The notes under the pieces are model-generated. The model had not been told where the DNA came from. It saw only the letters and a program-made list of their open reading frames with translations, and did no database searches. Made by a program: the position numbers and the translations under genes. DNA of 64,000 nt from Ignavibacteriota bacterium (GTDB lineage: Bacteria; Bacteroidota; Ignavibacteria; Tepidaquicellales; Tepidaquicellaceae). The stretch covers positions 124,001 to 188,000 of the forward strand of contig JACREY010000011.1 of NCBI GenBank assembly GCA_016218085.1, given 5' to 3'. Positions 7,878 to 16,708 of the stretch are shown piece by piece; the first letter of the stretch is position 1, and the number at the start of each line of letters is the position of its first letter.

Positions 7878-9899
7878 ATGAAATCAAAAATTCTGCTTTC
7901 GGTTTTGGTTTTCATAACAATCATTTTTGCGTTTGGTTTCTCCGGGGACCGGACGGAAACAATGACTGTTAATAATGTTGTCTTCAAATTCGAAGCAACG
8001 AACGGCAACGGAAATAATATATGGCTGGATAATTTCTCGGTCGGGGCGCGGTATGACAACGACCTGACAATTTCATCGTTCAGTCTCAGAGACAGAAATT
8101 ACCTTATTCCGGGTGTTTCGTCCACTTCGGTTTCTCCCATTGTTACAATATTTAATATAGGAAGAATTGCCTCGTCAGGTGCAACAGTTACCCTTACAGA
8201 CCAGGGAGCTTATACATCCACTAAATCAATAGGTTCCGTAACAAGCGGGTACACGGCAAATATTACATTTGACCCTGTAACATTTAATCTTAATACATCA
8301 AAAAATCTTAAAGTGTACATTACCTGGGCTACTGACCAGAATCACGGAAACGATACTCTTTCTCAGGCAACTGTATTTCTGGCGGGTGTTCAGAAAAAAA
8401 TTCTTTTCGAGGCACACACCTCAACTACGTGCGGACCCTGTGCATCACAGAATCCCGCACTTGACGCTTTTATTCAATCACATTTTGATTCCTGTATTGC
8501 AATTAAATACCACGTTTGGTGGCCGGCACTCGGTGACCCGATGTATGCTTTAAACATTCCGCAAGCAAGGGTAAGAACACAGTATAATTCCGTAAGTGCG
8601 GTTCCGTGTTTAATGGTTGACGGAGTTCTTCAGCAGGTGAGCGGATATACAACGCTGTCAAATCTTTTAAATCCTTTTAATGCCCGCAGGGCTCTCGGCT
8701 CTCCAATTGGGATTTCGGTTGTGGATACAAGACTGCCGGGCGATACAATCAAAGCCACCATTACTATAAATGTTGTGGCCGCTCCTCCTTCAAATGTTGA
8801 TTACAGACTGAGGATAAATGCCATCGAGAGAAAAATCACTTATTCTTCTCCTCCGGGCTCGAACGGAGAAACAATTTTTTATGACGTATTCAGAAGGGCA
8901 TATCCGTCTTCAGATGGAATCCCTATAAACTATTCAACACCCGGTACCTATACAGTAGAGTATAAGTATAAAAGAGAATCCGCCTGGATAGATTCTATGA
9001 TGTATACTACCGTGTTTATTCAGGATGAGTTTAACCACGAAGTAATAAACTGTGCAAGAGGCAGAAATTATTATGCCGATGAAAAAATAATTCAGCCCGT
9101 AGTAACGGACAATTCGGTTGAGCCAAAATTCTCGACAGTATCGGGAGAATATCCGCTCTTAATCGGAAACGGATTGCAGGTTGAAACAATGGAAACACCT
9201 GTTCCTCCTCCCGGCTGGTCAATTATTAATGCAGATTCAAACTTTACTTTCTGGCAGTATATTTATTCGGCCGTAAACGGACCAACTTTCCCGGGCTCAA
9301 GAAGCATTAGAATTAATTATTATTCATATACAGAAAATATAGGTACAATAGATGCCTTAAAAACAAAAGTGTTCAACAATATCAATCCGACCGACACTAT
9401 TAAATTCGATTATGCTTATGCTCCAAGAACAGGATACACCGACAGGCTTGTACTGAAAGTCTCCACTAACGGCGGAGCAACATTCCCTTATACTGTGTTT
9501 GATAAATCGGGCACAAACCTCGCTACAGCTCCGGCTACAACATCCAGCTTTGTACCAACGGCGGGCCAATGGGGAACGTTCGCTATCAGTTATGCAATGG
9601 CTACATCGGTAAATCCGCAGGGAACATTCACTCCGCTGGTTTATGAACTTTCCCAAAACTATCCCAATCCGTTCAATCCGGTAACAAGTATCCGTTATCA
9701 GATTGCAAAAAGCGGATTCGTAATCTTAAAGGTTTATGACGTACTCGGAAAAGAAATCACAACCCTGGTAAACGAGGAAATGAATGCAGGAAGCCACGAT
9801 GTCACTTTCGACGCATCAAATATACCTTCAGGGGTTTATTTTTACAAAATAACCTCGGATGCTTATACGGAAACAAGGAAAATGTTGTTAATAAAGTAA
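7878..9899 (+). CDS. Secreted Omp28/thioredoxin-like and choice-of-anchor-J fusion with T9SS sorting domain
   Basis: Order of parts: signal peptide (1-22); a beta-rich CARDB-like region (about 40-165); an Omp28-like thioredoxin-fold region with C185-G-P-C188 in the TSTTCGPCASQNP motif; a choice-of-anchor-J-like lectin fold (about 430-580, with PGWSIINADSNFTFWQY and a DYAYAPRTGYTDRL strand); and a T9SS sorting domain (SQNYPNPFNPVT, SGVYFYKITS, KMLLIK). The CxxC may be redox-active or structural in the extracellular space. A separate Omp28-like lipoprotein lies at 38009-38779. A strong terminator follows at 9923. Confidence 0.82.
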   Translation: MKSKILLSVLVFITIIFAFGFSGDRTETMTVNNVVFKFEATNGNGNNIWLDNFSVGARYDNDLTISSFSLRDRNYLIPGVSSTSVSPIVTIFNIGRIASSGATVTLTDQGAYTSTKSIGSVTSGYTANITFDPVTFNLNTSKNLKVYITWATDQNHGNDTLSQATVFLAGVQKKILFEAHTSTTCGPCASQNPALDAFIQSHFDSCIAIKYHVWWPALGDPMYALNIPQARVRTQYNSVSAVPCLMVDGVLQQVSGYTTLSNLLNPFNARRALGSPIGISVVDTRLPGDTIKATITINVVAAPPSNVDYRLRINAIERKITYSSPPGSNGETIFYDVFRRAYPSSDGIPINYSTPGTYTVEYKYKRESAWIDSMMYTTVFIQDEFNHEVINCARGRNYYADEKIIQPVVTDNSVEPKFSTVSGEYPLLIGNGLQVETMETPVPPPGWSIINADSNFTFWQYIYSAVNGPTFPGSRSIRINYYSYTENIGTIDALKTKVFNNINPTDTIKFDYAYAPRTGYTDRLVLKVSTNGGATFPYTVFDKSGTNLATAPATTSSFVPTAGQWGTFAISYAMATSVNPQGTFTPLVYELSQNYPNPFNPVTSIRYQIAKSGFVILKVYDVLGKEITTLVNEEMNAGSHDVTFDASNIPSGVYFYKITSDAYTETRKMLLIK

Positions 9900-9922
9900 T
9901 TTATATTTAGTATTATTTTTTC

Positions 9923-9954
9923 AAACCCGCAGTGTTTAACCTGCGGGTTTTTTT
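9923..9954 (+). terminator. Rho-independent terminator after the Omp28 fusion gene
   Basis: Perfect 10-bp arms AAACCCGCAG (9923-9932) and CTGCGGGTTT (9941-9950) with an 8-base loop, followed by a T run. Confidence 0.9.
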
Positions 9955-9971
9955 ATTTGTAAAAAAAACAC

Positions 9972-10002
9972 TTGACATTTAAAAAAAGAGATTGTAATTT
10001 TG
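9972..10002 (+). promoter_or_regulatory. Promoter of the TrmB operon
   Basis: TTGACA at 9972-9977 is followed 20 bp after its TTG by TAATTTTG at 9995-10002. This matches the Bacteroidota -33 TTG / -7 TAnnTTTG pattern, and also reads as a sigma70-like -35 with 17-bp spacing to TAATTT. It is the clearest promoter in the window. The last G is the first base of the operator palindrome. Confidence 0.65.
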
Positions 10003-10022
10003 TATTAGGTATTACCTAATAC
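10002..10022. promoter_or_regulatory. 21-bp palindromic operator overlapping the start-site region of the TrmB operon
   Basis: Arms GTATTAGGTA and TACCTAATAC are perfect inverted repeats around a single central T. The site begins at the last base of the -7 element and ends 9 bp before the regulator's ATG, so a bound protein would block initiation. The natural candidate is the TrmB-type protein encoded immediately downstream (autorepression); that is inference. Confidence 0.65.
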
Positions 10023-10031
10023 AATATTGCA

Positions 10032-10877
10032 ATGGAAAAAATAATATATAAATTAAAGTCTCTCGGATTCACGGAATATGAATCGAAGGTATTCATAGCG
10101 GTGTTGAAAGGTGGGCTGATGAGCGCTTCTGAAATTGCCGATAGCGCGGGAATCCGCAGGACCGATGTTTACAACATTCTGAAATCTTTTGTCGAAAAAG
10201 GCTACTGCAACGAAATAGAAACCAACTCCGTCCTTACATACGAAATGATTTCCCCCGACATAATATTCGATAAAATTGAGCGGGATATTTTAAGAGCAAA
10301 AGAAGAAGAACTTGCTTTGCTGAAGGAAACTATGTCAGACCTTAAACCGCTTTACCGCACCGAGAAATCATCAAGGAGCAAGATAGTCAACATAGAGCTT
10401 GTCCGCGGATACAACCAGCACAGGGAAGGAAAATTCATAGAGCTGTTAAAAAGCGCAAGGAAGGAAATTCTTTTTATGATTCGTCCCGAAATTTATTTGT
10501 CCGATGAAATAGATGACCTTGCAAATAAATTCTACAAAAAAGGTGGTGTTATAAAATCGGTTTACCAGTCAGGAGACAATTATAAGGTAAAAAAAGAAGA
10601 TAAATGGGTTAAAGCATCGAAAGAAGATTTTATAAAGATACTCGAGAAGTTCGAAAAATCGGGTGAGCAAATAAGAATATGTACGGATGCAGTTCCGACT
10701 ATGGTGATAATAGACCGCGAAACGGTTTACCAGAATATCGCCGATAAATCCCTACCGCGACATAACGAGGCAGATATTATAATAAGAAACAAAGACTTTG
10801 CAGAAAGCATGATTAAGATATTCAATACTTTCTGGAATAATTCTTTCTCAATTAAAGATTATAAAAAAAATAAATAA
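10032..10877 (+). CDS. TrmB-family transcriptional regulator
   Basis: Residues 1-75 form a winged helix-turn-helix of TrmB type (LKSLGFTEYESKVFIAVLKG, then SASEIADSAGIRRTDVYNIL). A short helical linker is followed by a C-terminal sensor region (about 115-270) with REILFMIRPEIY and VIIDRETVYQ segments typical of the phospholipase-D-like TrmB effector fold, which in relatives binds sugars. It probably acts on the 21-bp palindrome 9 bp upstream of its start and so controls itself and the cargo gene that begins 8 bp after its stop. TrmB proteins are best known from archaea but also occur in bacteria; the ligand here is unknown. Confidence 0.85.
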   Translation: MEKIIYKLKSLGFTEYESKVFIAVLKGGLMSASEIADSAGIRRTDVYNILKSFVEKGYCNEIETNSVLTYEMISPDIIFDKIERDILRAKEEELALLKETMSDLKPLYRTEKSSRSKIVNIELVRGYNQHREGKFIELLKSARKEILFMIRPEIYLSDEIDDLANKFYKKGGVIKSVYQSGDNYKVKKEDKWVKASKEDFIKILEKFEKSGEQIRICTDAVPTMVIIDRETVYQNIADKSLPRHNEADIIIRNKDFAESMIKIFNTFWNNSFSIKDYKKNK

Positions 10878-10884
10878 TACAAAT

Positions 10885-13098
10885 ATGAAAACACAAAAAG
10901 CAATAACGGTATTTCTGTTGGTGATTTCAGTTTTGTTTATGCTTGCAAAAGATGTAAAATCCCAGTTTACAATGACACAAAAACTGTTTGACCCGAACAA
11001 TGCAAGCACATATTTTCAGAATACGGGAATATTCAACCAGAATATCGCGGTGCAAAATATGCCGGGATTCATGTGGCCAAAGGGTTCAAACAAATATGCC
11101 ATCTTTACAACGGGGCTGACAATAGCCGCCCTGGTTAATGACTCACTTAGAATGGCTGCTGCATCATATATAGGTGAGTACCGCCCCGGATATACAACAA
11201 ACCGTATTCCATATACAGATACAAATTTTCATATATATAAAGTTAAGCGCGGAGACAACGCAATAAATAATCCCGATTATGCAAATTGGGGTACAATGGT
11301 TCCTTTCGGCGCCCCTTATAATGACGTAAATAATAACGGTCAGTTTGATCCGGGTATAGACATCCCCGGTGTAAAAAATGCAGAGCAAACAATTTTTATT
11401 GCGTTGACAGACGGATTTGCCGAATCGCATAGTGTAAGCGAGGGATTCGGAGGTGGTACGCCCTCCTTGTATGCAGATTTAAGAATTACAGCCTGGGGAT
11501 ACAGTATAATTCCCGGGTTGGAAGATGTGCATTTTATAAAATTCCTGATAATTAATAAAAACAATTTACCTTGGACACATACATTTATGGGACTGGTAAC
11601 AGATCCGGATTTAGGCGGAACGGAAGATGATTATATCGGTTGTGATTCTGCCCGTAAACTTGGATACTGTTATAATTTCAATAATAATGATCCGCAATAT
11701 GGAACTGCCCCACCCGCTGTAGGTTTCTTATTGTTAAAGGGAGCGGAAAATCACAGTATAGTTCCAAATATTCAAATCGGGCTGACTTCCGTAAATTTCT
11801 TTGTTAACGCAGGATATGCACCTCCACCTTGTGAATCAGACCCTTATAGTGAGCCGTTTGGGGCATATTCGTTTTTAAAAGGATTTAAAAAAGACGGTTC
11901 ACCCTTTTTAAACCCTACTACTACGCCATATACACCCACAAAATTTGTATATAATAGTTGGAGTGAATCTCAGGGATCTATTCAAAACTGCGGTGGAATA
12001 TCGGGAGTAAGAATAAATGTCAATCCCCCCGGAGACAGAAGATTGTTAATGGGTATGGGTGCCGAAAACTTCACGATGGCTCCGAACGACACACAGACGA
12101 TTGTCGTTTCACAATTGATCGCAAGGGGAAGCAGTAACTTAAACTCCGTTACACAACTTAAATCTCTGTCCGATGCTGTTAGAAATATTTATAACAACGG
12201 ATTTAATTTATTCTATTCAGTTTCGGGTAACGTGAAGTATCTGGACAACAATCAGAACGTTACAACCGGCTCGGTAAAGGCATTCCGTCTGAATACCGGT
12301 ACGGGCCAGATTATGGTTTTGGATTCAACGGGAATACTTCCGGATGGAAGTTATCAACTAAATAATGTTCCCCAGGGAGATAATTACATCGGAGCTGTTC
12401 CAAATTCCACTACTCAGACAGATTATGTGTTTACATATTACCCTTCATCAATATATTACCAAAATGCAACTCTGCTGAATATTAACGGTAACCAGACCGG
12501 CATAAACGTAAGAGTATTCAGAAAAACTATTTCGGCGGGAACCAATACCGTAAACGGAAAAGTGACAATAAACATTGCGCCATACACGGCAATCAAAGAT
12601 GCGAATGTATATGCGTTAAGCGGCAGCACGTTTGTCGGATATGCCGTTTCGGGCACAAACGGTATGTATAGCCTGGCAAACATTCCAAACGGAAATCTGA
12701 AAGTATTTGTAAACAGAATTGGTTATAGCAGCGACAGCATTATGCTGAATATATCAAAATCAACTCTTGATTCCGTAAACTTCAGGCTTGCTCAGCTTTA
12801 TGTATCGGTGAATCAGGTTTCTTCCGAGGTTCCGGACAAATATTTGTTGTATCAGAATTATCCGAATCCGTTTAATCCGAATACAATTATAAAATTCCAG
12901 ATTAAAGAATCTAAATTTACAACATTAAAAGTTTACAATATTCTTGGAAAGCAGGTGGCAACGCTGGTTAACGGAAAATTAAATGCAGGTATTTATGAAG
13001 TTCCTTTTAACGGCTCTGCTCTTGCTTCCGGTGTGTATTTTTACAGGCTTATAACCGGAAACTACACCGAAACCAAAAGAATGGTTTTGTTTAAATAA
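10885..13098 (+). CDS. Secreted protein with carboxypeptidase-regulatory-like modules and T9SS sorting domain
   Basis: A signal peptide (about 1-26) precedes a roughly 420-residue region I do not recognise; it contains an Asp/Asn-rich calcium-loop-like stretch DVNNNGQFDPGID. Two carboxypeptidase-regulatory-like beta-sandwich modules follow (about 450-545 and 550-640, with GSYQLNNVPQGDNYIG and GMYSLANIPNG), then a T9SS sorting domain (YQNYPNPFNPNT, ASGVYFYRLIT). It lies 8 bp behind the TrmB gene and has no promoter of its own that I can see, so it is the probable regulated output of that operon. An imperfect terminator follows. Confidence 0.82.
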   Translation: MKTQKAITVFLLVISVLFMLAKDVKSQFTMTQKLFDPNNASTYFQNTGIFNQNIAVQNMPGFMWPKGSNKYAIFTTGLTIAALVNDSLRMAAASYIGEYRPGYTTNRIPYTDTNFHIYKVKRGDNAINNPDYANWGTMVPFGAPYNDVNNNGQFDPGIDIPGVKNAEQTIFIALTDGFAESHSVSEGFGGGTPSLYADLRITAWGYSIIPGLEDVHFIKFLIINKNNLPWTHTFMGLVTDPDLGGTEDDYIGCDSARKLGYCYNFNNNDPQYGTAPPAVGFLLLKGAENHSIVPNIQIGLTSVNFFVNAGYAPPPCESDPYSEPFGAYSFLKGFKKDGSPFLNPTTTPYTPTKFVYNSWSESQGSIQNCGGISGVRINVNPPGDRRLLMGMGAENFTMAPNDTQTIVVSQLIARGSSNLNSVTQLKSLSDAVRNIYNNGFNLFYSVSGNVKYLDNNQNVTTGSVKAFRLNTGTGQIMVLDSTGILPDGSYQLNNVPQGDNYIGAVPNSTTQTDYVFTYYPSSIYYQNATLLNINGNQTGINVRVFRKTISAGTNTVNGKVTINIAPYTAIKDANVYALSGSTFVGYAVSGTNGMYSLANIPNGNLKVFVNRIGYSSDSIMLNISKSTLDSVNFRLAQLYVSVNQVSSEVPDKYLLYQNYPNPFNPNTIIKFQIKESKFTTLKVYNILGKQVATLVNGKLNAGIYEVPFNGSALASGVYFYRLITGNYTETKRMVLFK

Positions 13099-13146
13099 TC
13101 TCCTGATGATGGACCGGTGTCAGGTCTTCTTCTTTGTTGGAAATGG

Positions 13147-13201
13147 TCCGCGGGGTTTTTACGAGAGTGTTTGTCCCTTCGCTTAACCCTGCGGATTTTT
13201 T
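13147..13201 (+). terminator. Terminator of the TrmB-cargo operon
   Basis: Arms TCCGCGGGGTT (13147-13157) and AACCCTGCGGA (13185-13195) pair along 11 bases with one G-T wobble, followed by a T run. It abuts the end of the convergent beta-helix gene. Confidence 0.7.
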
Positions 13202-14646
13202 TATTTGATTAAAATCATTTTTTTTTCGATTGTAAAATTTCCTGCGGTCAGCCTATAAAAATAAATCCCGCTCGATAATTGGTTTTTTGTTATTGAGTTA
13301 TTGGGAAATTGAACTTCATACGTTCCGGCCCCCTGCTTCTGGTTTACAAGAGTAACAATCTCCTTCCCGAGAATATCGAATACAACAAGTTTTATAATTG
13401 ACGATTCACGGCTCACGATTGACGGAATAGAATACTTTATAATTGTACTGGGATTGAAAGGGTTGGGGTAATTTTGATAAAGCAAAAATCCTTCGGGGTT
13501 ATTTAAATTATTGTTTTTTATCCCTATCACAGAAGCGCCCGAAAGAAGTGTGCTCCCGGGTCCGCCGTAAGCCCCCATGTCGCACCTTCTGCCGCCCTTC
13601 GCCGGAAACTTTGCCAGTAAAGGATTTCCCGGGTTTGCAGGGTCATTGAAAACAGAACTTGTATCACCTGCATCTATGCAGGGCGAGCCATCGGTAAGAA
13701 TGTAGTTTGTATCTGCAAACTGCGGATACGAAGAGATATTGCCTGTTCCGGTATATCCGCCCTGCACACAACAATAGCTTACTGTTACCACTCCCCCGTT
13801 CGAGGTTAATATCTGAGGTCCGCCTTGAGAAGTGTTTCCCCAGATTATGTTGTTTCTTAAAATTAAATTTGAAGAATATATTGAAAGTACTCCTGCGGTA
13901 CCTGTTGCAGAGGAATTATGAATGATGGTGTTGTTTTCAATGAGTCTCGGCTTGCCCGATAAAACATTATTTGCCCATATTCCCGCTCCGGATGAATATG
14001 TTGAGCTTTGCGAATTATAGCAAATCAGATTGTTTTTTACCGTAACTCCGGTATAATTAAGAACGATGCCGGCACCGTACAGACCCTTGTTGTAAATAAT
14101 TATATTATCCAGAATTTTTGGGTTGCCATCACCGATTCTGATTCCGCCGCCGCCTGCGCCGTTTCCGCCGGTATAATTTATTGCTTCGTTGTATTTTATT
14201 ATATTATTTTGAATAAGAGGAGCACAAAACGCAATTAGTATTCCGCCTCCTTCGCGGTAAACGCCTGCTCCGTGCTCATCGAGCCATTTTGTACCTGTTC
14301 CCCCCGTTATGGTAAATCCCTGCAATACGGTGGTTGAATCTTCTCCGTTATGAAATCTCACGCAGCTTGCCGAATCCGGATTTGACGGCGTGCTTCCGTT
14401 TATTATTGTATTTTGTATGTATGCCAAATTATTCGATATATAAAACCTGCTTGTAACAACAATTTTCCTTCCGTAGAAATTAATATTTTCGTAATACGTG
14501 CCCTGGTCAACGAGAATAGTATCACCGTTTGAAGATGCATTTATTGCAGACTGAATTGATGAATATTGCGCCGGGACGTTTCGCATTACCGCATTTGCCG
14601 AAACGACAAAAAAGAGAAGAAGAATAATTGTGTTAATTTTTTTCAT
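13201..14646 (-). CDS. Secreted right-handed beta-helix protein with T9SS sorting domain
   Basis: A signal peptide (KINTIILLLFFVVSANA) is followed by PAQYSSIQSAINASSNGDTI and GTYYENINF, the entry of a pectate-lyase-like parallel beta-helix. Asn-rich coils then follow (NNIIKYNEAIN, IENNTIIHNSS, LRNNIIWGNTS). The helix ends near FPAKGGRRCDMGAYGGPG, a motif common at the end of such secreted helices. The tail is a T9SS sorting domain (YQNYPNPFNPST, SSGIYFYRLTAG, KKMILIK). Related folds bind or cut polysaccharides, but no catalytic residues can be assigned. It begins 10 bp after the sigma-factor gene, so the two form an operon. Confidence 0.83.
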   Translation of the reverse strand: MKKINTIILLLFFVVSANAVMRNVPAQYSSIQSAINASSNGDTILVDQGTYYENINFYGRKIVVTSRFYISNNLAYIQNTIINGSTPSNPDSASCVRFHNGEDSTTVLQGFTITGGTGTKWLDEHGAGVYREGGGILIAFCAPLIQNNIIKYNEAINYTGGNGAGGGGIRIGDGNPKILDNIIIYNKGLYGAGIVLNYTGVTVKNNLICYNSQSSTYSSGAGIWANNVLSGKPRLIENNTIIHNSSATGTAGVLSIYSSNLILRNNIIWGNTSQGGPQILTSNGGVVTVSYCCVQGGYTGTGNISSYPQFADTNYILTDGSPCIDAGDTSSVFNDPANPGNPLLAKFPAKGGRRCDMGAYGGPGSTLLSGASVIGIKNNNLNNPEGFLLYQNYPNPFNPSTIIKYSIPSIVSRESSIIKLVVFDILGKEIVTLVNQKQGAGTYEVQFPNNSITKNQLSSGIYFYRLTAGNFTIEKKMILIK

Positions 14647-14656
14647 AGTTGTTTTT

Positions 14657-15544
14657 TTAATTAAAGTTAAATATTTCTTTGAACTCTGATGTGTTTATCA
14701 GCCGCTTTAAATATTCGATGTTGTCGGGAGAATTATTAAAGGGCTGTTCTTCAAATATTTTTTCCGCTTCTTTTCCTGCATAGTCTTCGAACCTTTCCAG
14801 TTTACTGCCAGTTGCCTGCTTTATTTTCATTACATAATTTGTGTTGAATATCAGCTTGCCGGGATTAACATAACCGGAATCAACAAGCGCCTTTGTTTTC
14901 TTTGCACAGCGGCACGGATTGCTTTTTTTTATCAATCCGCATTTGTCATTCATAAAATTGAAAAGCTCTTTCCTTGCGCGGGATAATTTTTGCCGGAAAT
15001 TTTCCCTGCTTATTTCCATTATTTCGCACCCGACCGAATCAGATACCCTGAATATGCTTCCAAGAATAAAAATTACTCTTTGTTCCCTGTTTAAACAGAG
15101 CAGCATACCGTTTAGACAACTTTGCTTTACTTCTTCGATTACCGTTTCAGTATCGAATGACAGATTTGTGTCTTCACTTAATTCAAAATCAGGGGTTTTA
15201 TCTATTGATTTTCCATATTCGGAAAAAGTTGAATAGTGTCCGCTCTCGCCGCGGCTTTTTTTCATACTCAATACGTGGTTAATGACAATCCTGTAAGCCC
15301 ACGTTCTGAAACTGCTTTCTTTTTTAAAAGAAGAAAGTTTTGTGATTATCTTAATCAGAGTTTCCTGTGTAACGTCTTTTGCTTCATCTGCATAATAAAC
15401 CATTCTGAGTGCTATGTTATATATCCAGTCCTGGTGTCTTATAATGAGTTCTTCGAGTGCAATCCTGTTGCCTTCGACTGCCTTTGTAATTAGCATTTCG
15501 TCTGTATTGTCTTCCCGATATTTTTCGTTAAATGGATTTATCAT
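14657..15544 (-). CDS. ECF-like sigma-70 family RNA polymerase sigma factor with Cys-rich C-terminal extension
   Basis: Region 2 spans about residues 30-95 (WIYNIALRMVYYADEAKDVT then SSFRTWAYRIVINHVLS, the core-binding and -10-binding helices). Region 4 spans about 150-200 (LNREQRVIFILG, then a helix-turn-helix with RENFRQKLSRARKELF). A C-terminal extension of about 90 residues follows, opening with NPCRCAKKTKALVDSG, a likely zinc-binding Cys pair seen in a subset of Bacteroidota sigma factors. No anti-sigma gene is adjacent. Its only co-transcribed gene is the beta-helix cargo, so that gene may be a target. Confidence 0.85.
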   Translation of the reverse strand: MINPFNEKYREDNTDEMLITKAVEGNRIALEELIIRHQDWIYNIALRMVYYADEAKDVTQETLIKIITKLSSFKKESSFRTWAYRIVINHVLSMKKSRGESGHYSTFSEYGKSIDKTPDFELSEDTNLSFDTETVIEEVKQSCLNGMLLCLNREQRVIFILGSIFRVSDSVGCEIMEISRENFRQKLSRARKELFNFMNDKCGLIKKSNPCRCAKKTKALVDSGYVNPGKLIFNTNYVMKIKQATGSKLERFEDYAGKEAEKIFEEQPFNNSPDNIEYLKRLINTSEFKEIFNFN

Positions 15545-15670
15545 TTTTGCTCCTACCTATTAGACAGTTTAAAAAGCCCCCTGTGACAAAATACGTAAAA
15601 TAAAGCAATGAGATTCAAATTTTATATTGTATAATGAATTTATTAATACTAAAATTAAGAAAAAACAAAT

Positions 15671-16534
15671 ATGAATCACGAACACTTCCTTGTTCCTCAC
15701 GATAAAAAAATCTCACTGAAAGACTACGACCCGAAATTCACAGGACGGTTTAAAGAAAAAGGCGAAGCAAAAGAAAAATTAGCGAAGGATATATGCGAAC
15801 TTGTGAAGCTTCAGGACGTTTTATACGCCCACGATGTTTATGGTCTCCTTCTTATTTTTCAGGCAATGGATGCCGCCGGCAAGGACGGAACGATAAAGCA
15901 CGTTATGTCAGGCGTAAATCCGCAGGGATGCCTTGTTCACAGTTTTAAGGCACCCTCAACCGAGGAACTTGACCATGACTACCTCTGGAGATGTATGAAA
16001 GCTCTTCCTGAAAAAGGGAGAATAGGGATTTTCAACCGTTCATATTACGAGGAAGTGCTCGTGGTAAGGGTTCACAAGGAATTGCTTCAGAAGCAGAAAC
16101 TCCCGCCAAACGGGAAGAAAGATGACCTGTGGGAACAGAGGTTTGACGAAATAAACCAGTTTGAAAAATATCTTGTAAAAAACGGAATAATTGTTATAAA
16201 ATTCTTTCTTAACGTTTCAAAAGACGAACAGAAAAAAAGATTTCTGAAAAGAATTAACCTGCCCGAGAAAAACTGGAAGTTTTCTATTGCAGATGCAAAA
16301 GAAAGAGCTCACTGGAAGGAATATATGCGCGCATATGAAGACCTCTTCAATAATACCAGCACAAAGCACGCACCGTGGTATATTATTCCTGCGGATAATA
16401 AGTGGTTTACTCACGCTGCTGTAGCGGATATTCTGGTGAAAAAACTTCGTGACCTGAACCTTGAATACCCGAACGTATCGGACGAACACAAACAGGAACT
16501 GCTTAGGGTAAAAGAACTTCTGGAAAATGAATAA
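15671..16534 (+). CDS. ppk2: Polyphosphate kinase 2 family phosphotransferase
   Basis: Length (287 aa) and motifs fit single-domain PPK2: a P-loop-like D67-A-A-G-K-D-G-T74 in FQAMDAAGKDGTIKHV, GVNPQGCLVHSFKAPS after it, and NRSYYEEVLVVRVH as the lid/Walker-B region. PPK2 enzymes move phosphate between polyphosphate and nucleotides, usually phosphorylating NDP or NMP in the cytosol. The subclass (NMP or NDP preference) cannot be told by eye. It diverges from the sigma-factor gene (126 bp between) and converges on the M42 peptidase across a large repeat-built stem. Confidence 0.92.
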   Translation: MNHEHFLVPHDKKISLKDYDPKFTGRFKEKGEAKEKLAKDICELVKLQDVLYAHDVYGLLLIFQAMDAAGKDGTIKHVMSGVNPQGCLVHSFKAPSTEELDHDYLWRCMKALPEKGRIGIFNRSYYEEVLVVRVHKELLQKQKLPPNGKKDDLWEQRFDEINQFEKYLVKNGIIVIKFFLNVSKDEQKKRFLKRINLPEKNWKFSIADAKERAHWKEYMRAYEDLFNNTSTKHAPWYIIPADNKWFTHAAVADILVKKLRDLNLEYPNVSDEHKQELLRVKELLENE

Positions 16535-16544
16535 GGATTTAAAA

Positions 16545-16634
16545 GATTTGTAAGATTCGTAAGATTTATAAGATTTATAAGATTTATAAGATTTATAAGA
16601 TTCATAAGATTCATAAGATTCGTAAGATTTGTAA
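16545..16634 (+). repeat. Ten tandem copies of a 9-bp unit
   Basis: Ten contiguous 9-mers: GATTTGTAA, GATTCGTAA, four GATTTATAA, two GATTCATAA, GATTCGTAA, GATTTGTAA. The outer pairs mirror each other. The same 9-mers recur in short arrays at 47338 and 58546, always leading into GATTAAAGA. The array begins 11 bp after the PPK2 stop. Confidence 0.95.
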
Positions 16635-16708
16635 GATTAAAGAACTTATTCTTGCGAGTCTTTTCTTTTTTGTCTTATAAATCTTTAATCTTACAAATCT
16701 TATGAATC
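16617..16708. terminator. Long inverted repeat between PPK2 and the M42 gene
   Basis: Arms of about 27 bp (16617-16643 and 16682-16708) pair with one mismatch. The left arm is made of the last units of the 9-bp array plus GATTAAAG; the right arm ends at the M42 stop codon. It is a plausible bidirectional terminator for the two convergent genes. Confidence 0.6.

Noticed and set aside
16411-16614. Minus-strand frame with repeated Asn-Leu-(Ile/Met/Thr) triplets
   Set aside because: It is the translation of the 9-bp tandem array running into the antisense of the PPK2 gene.
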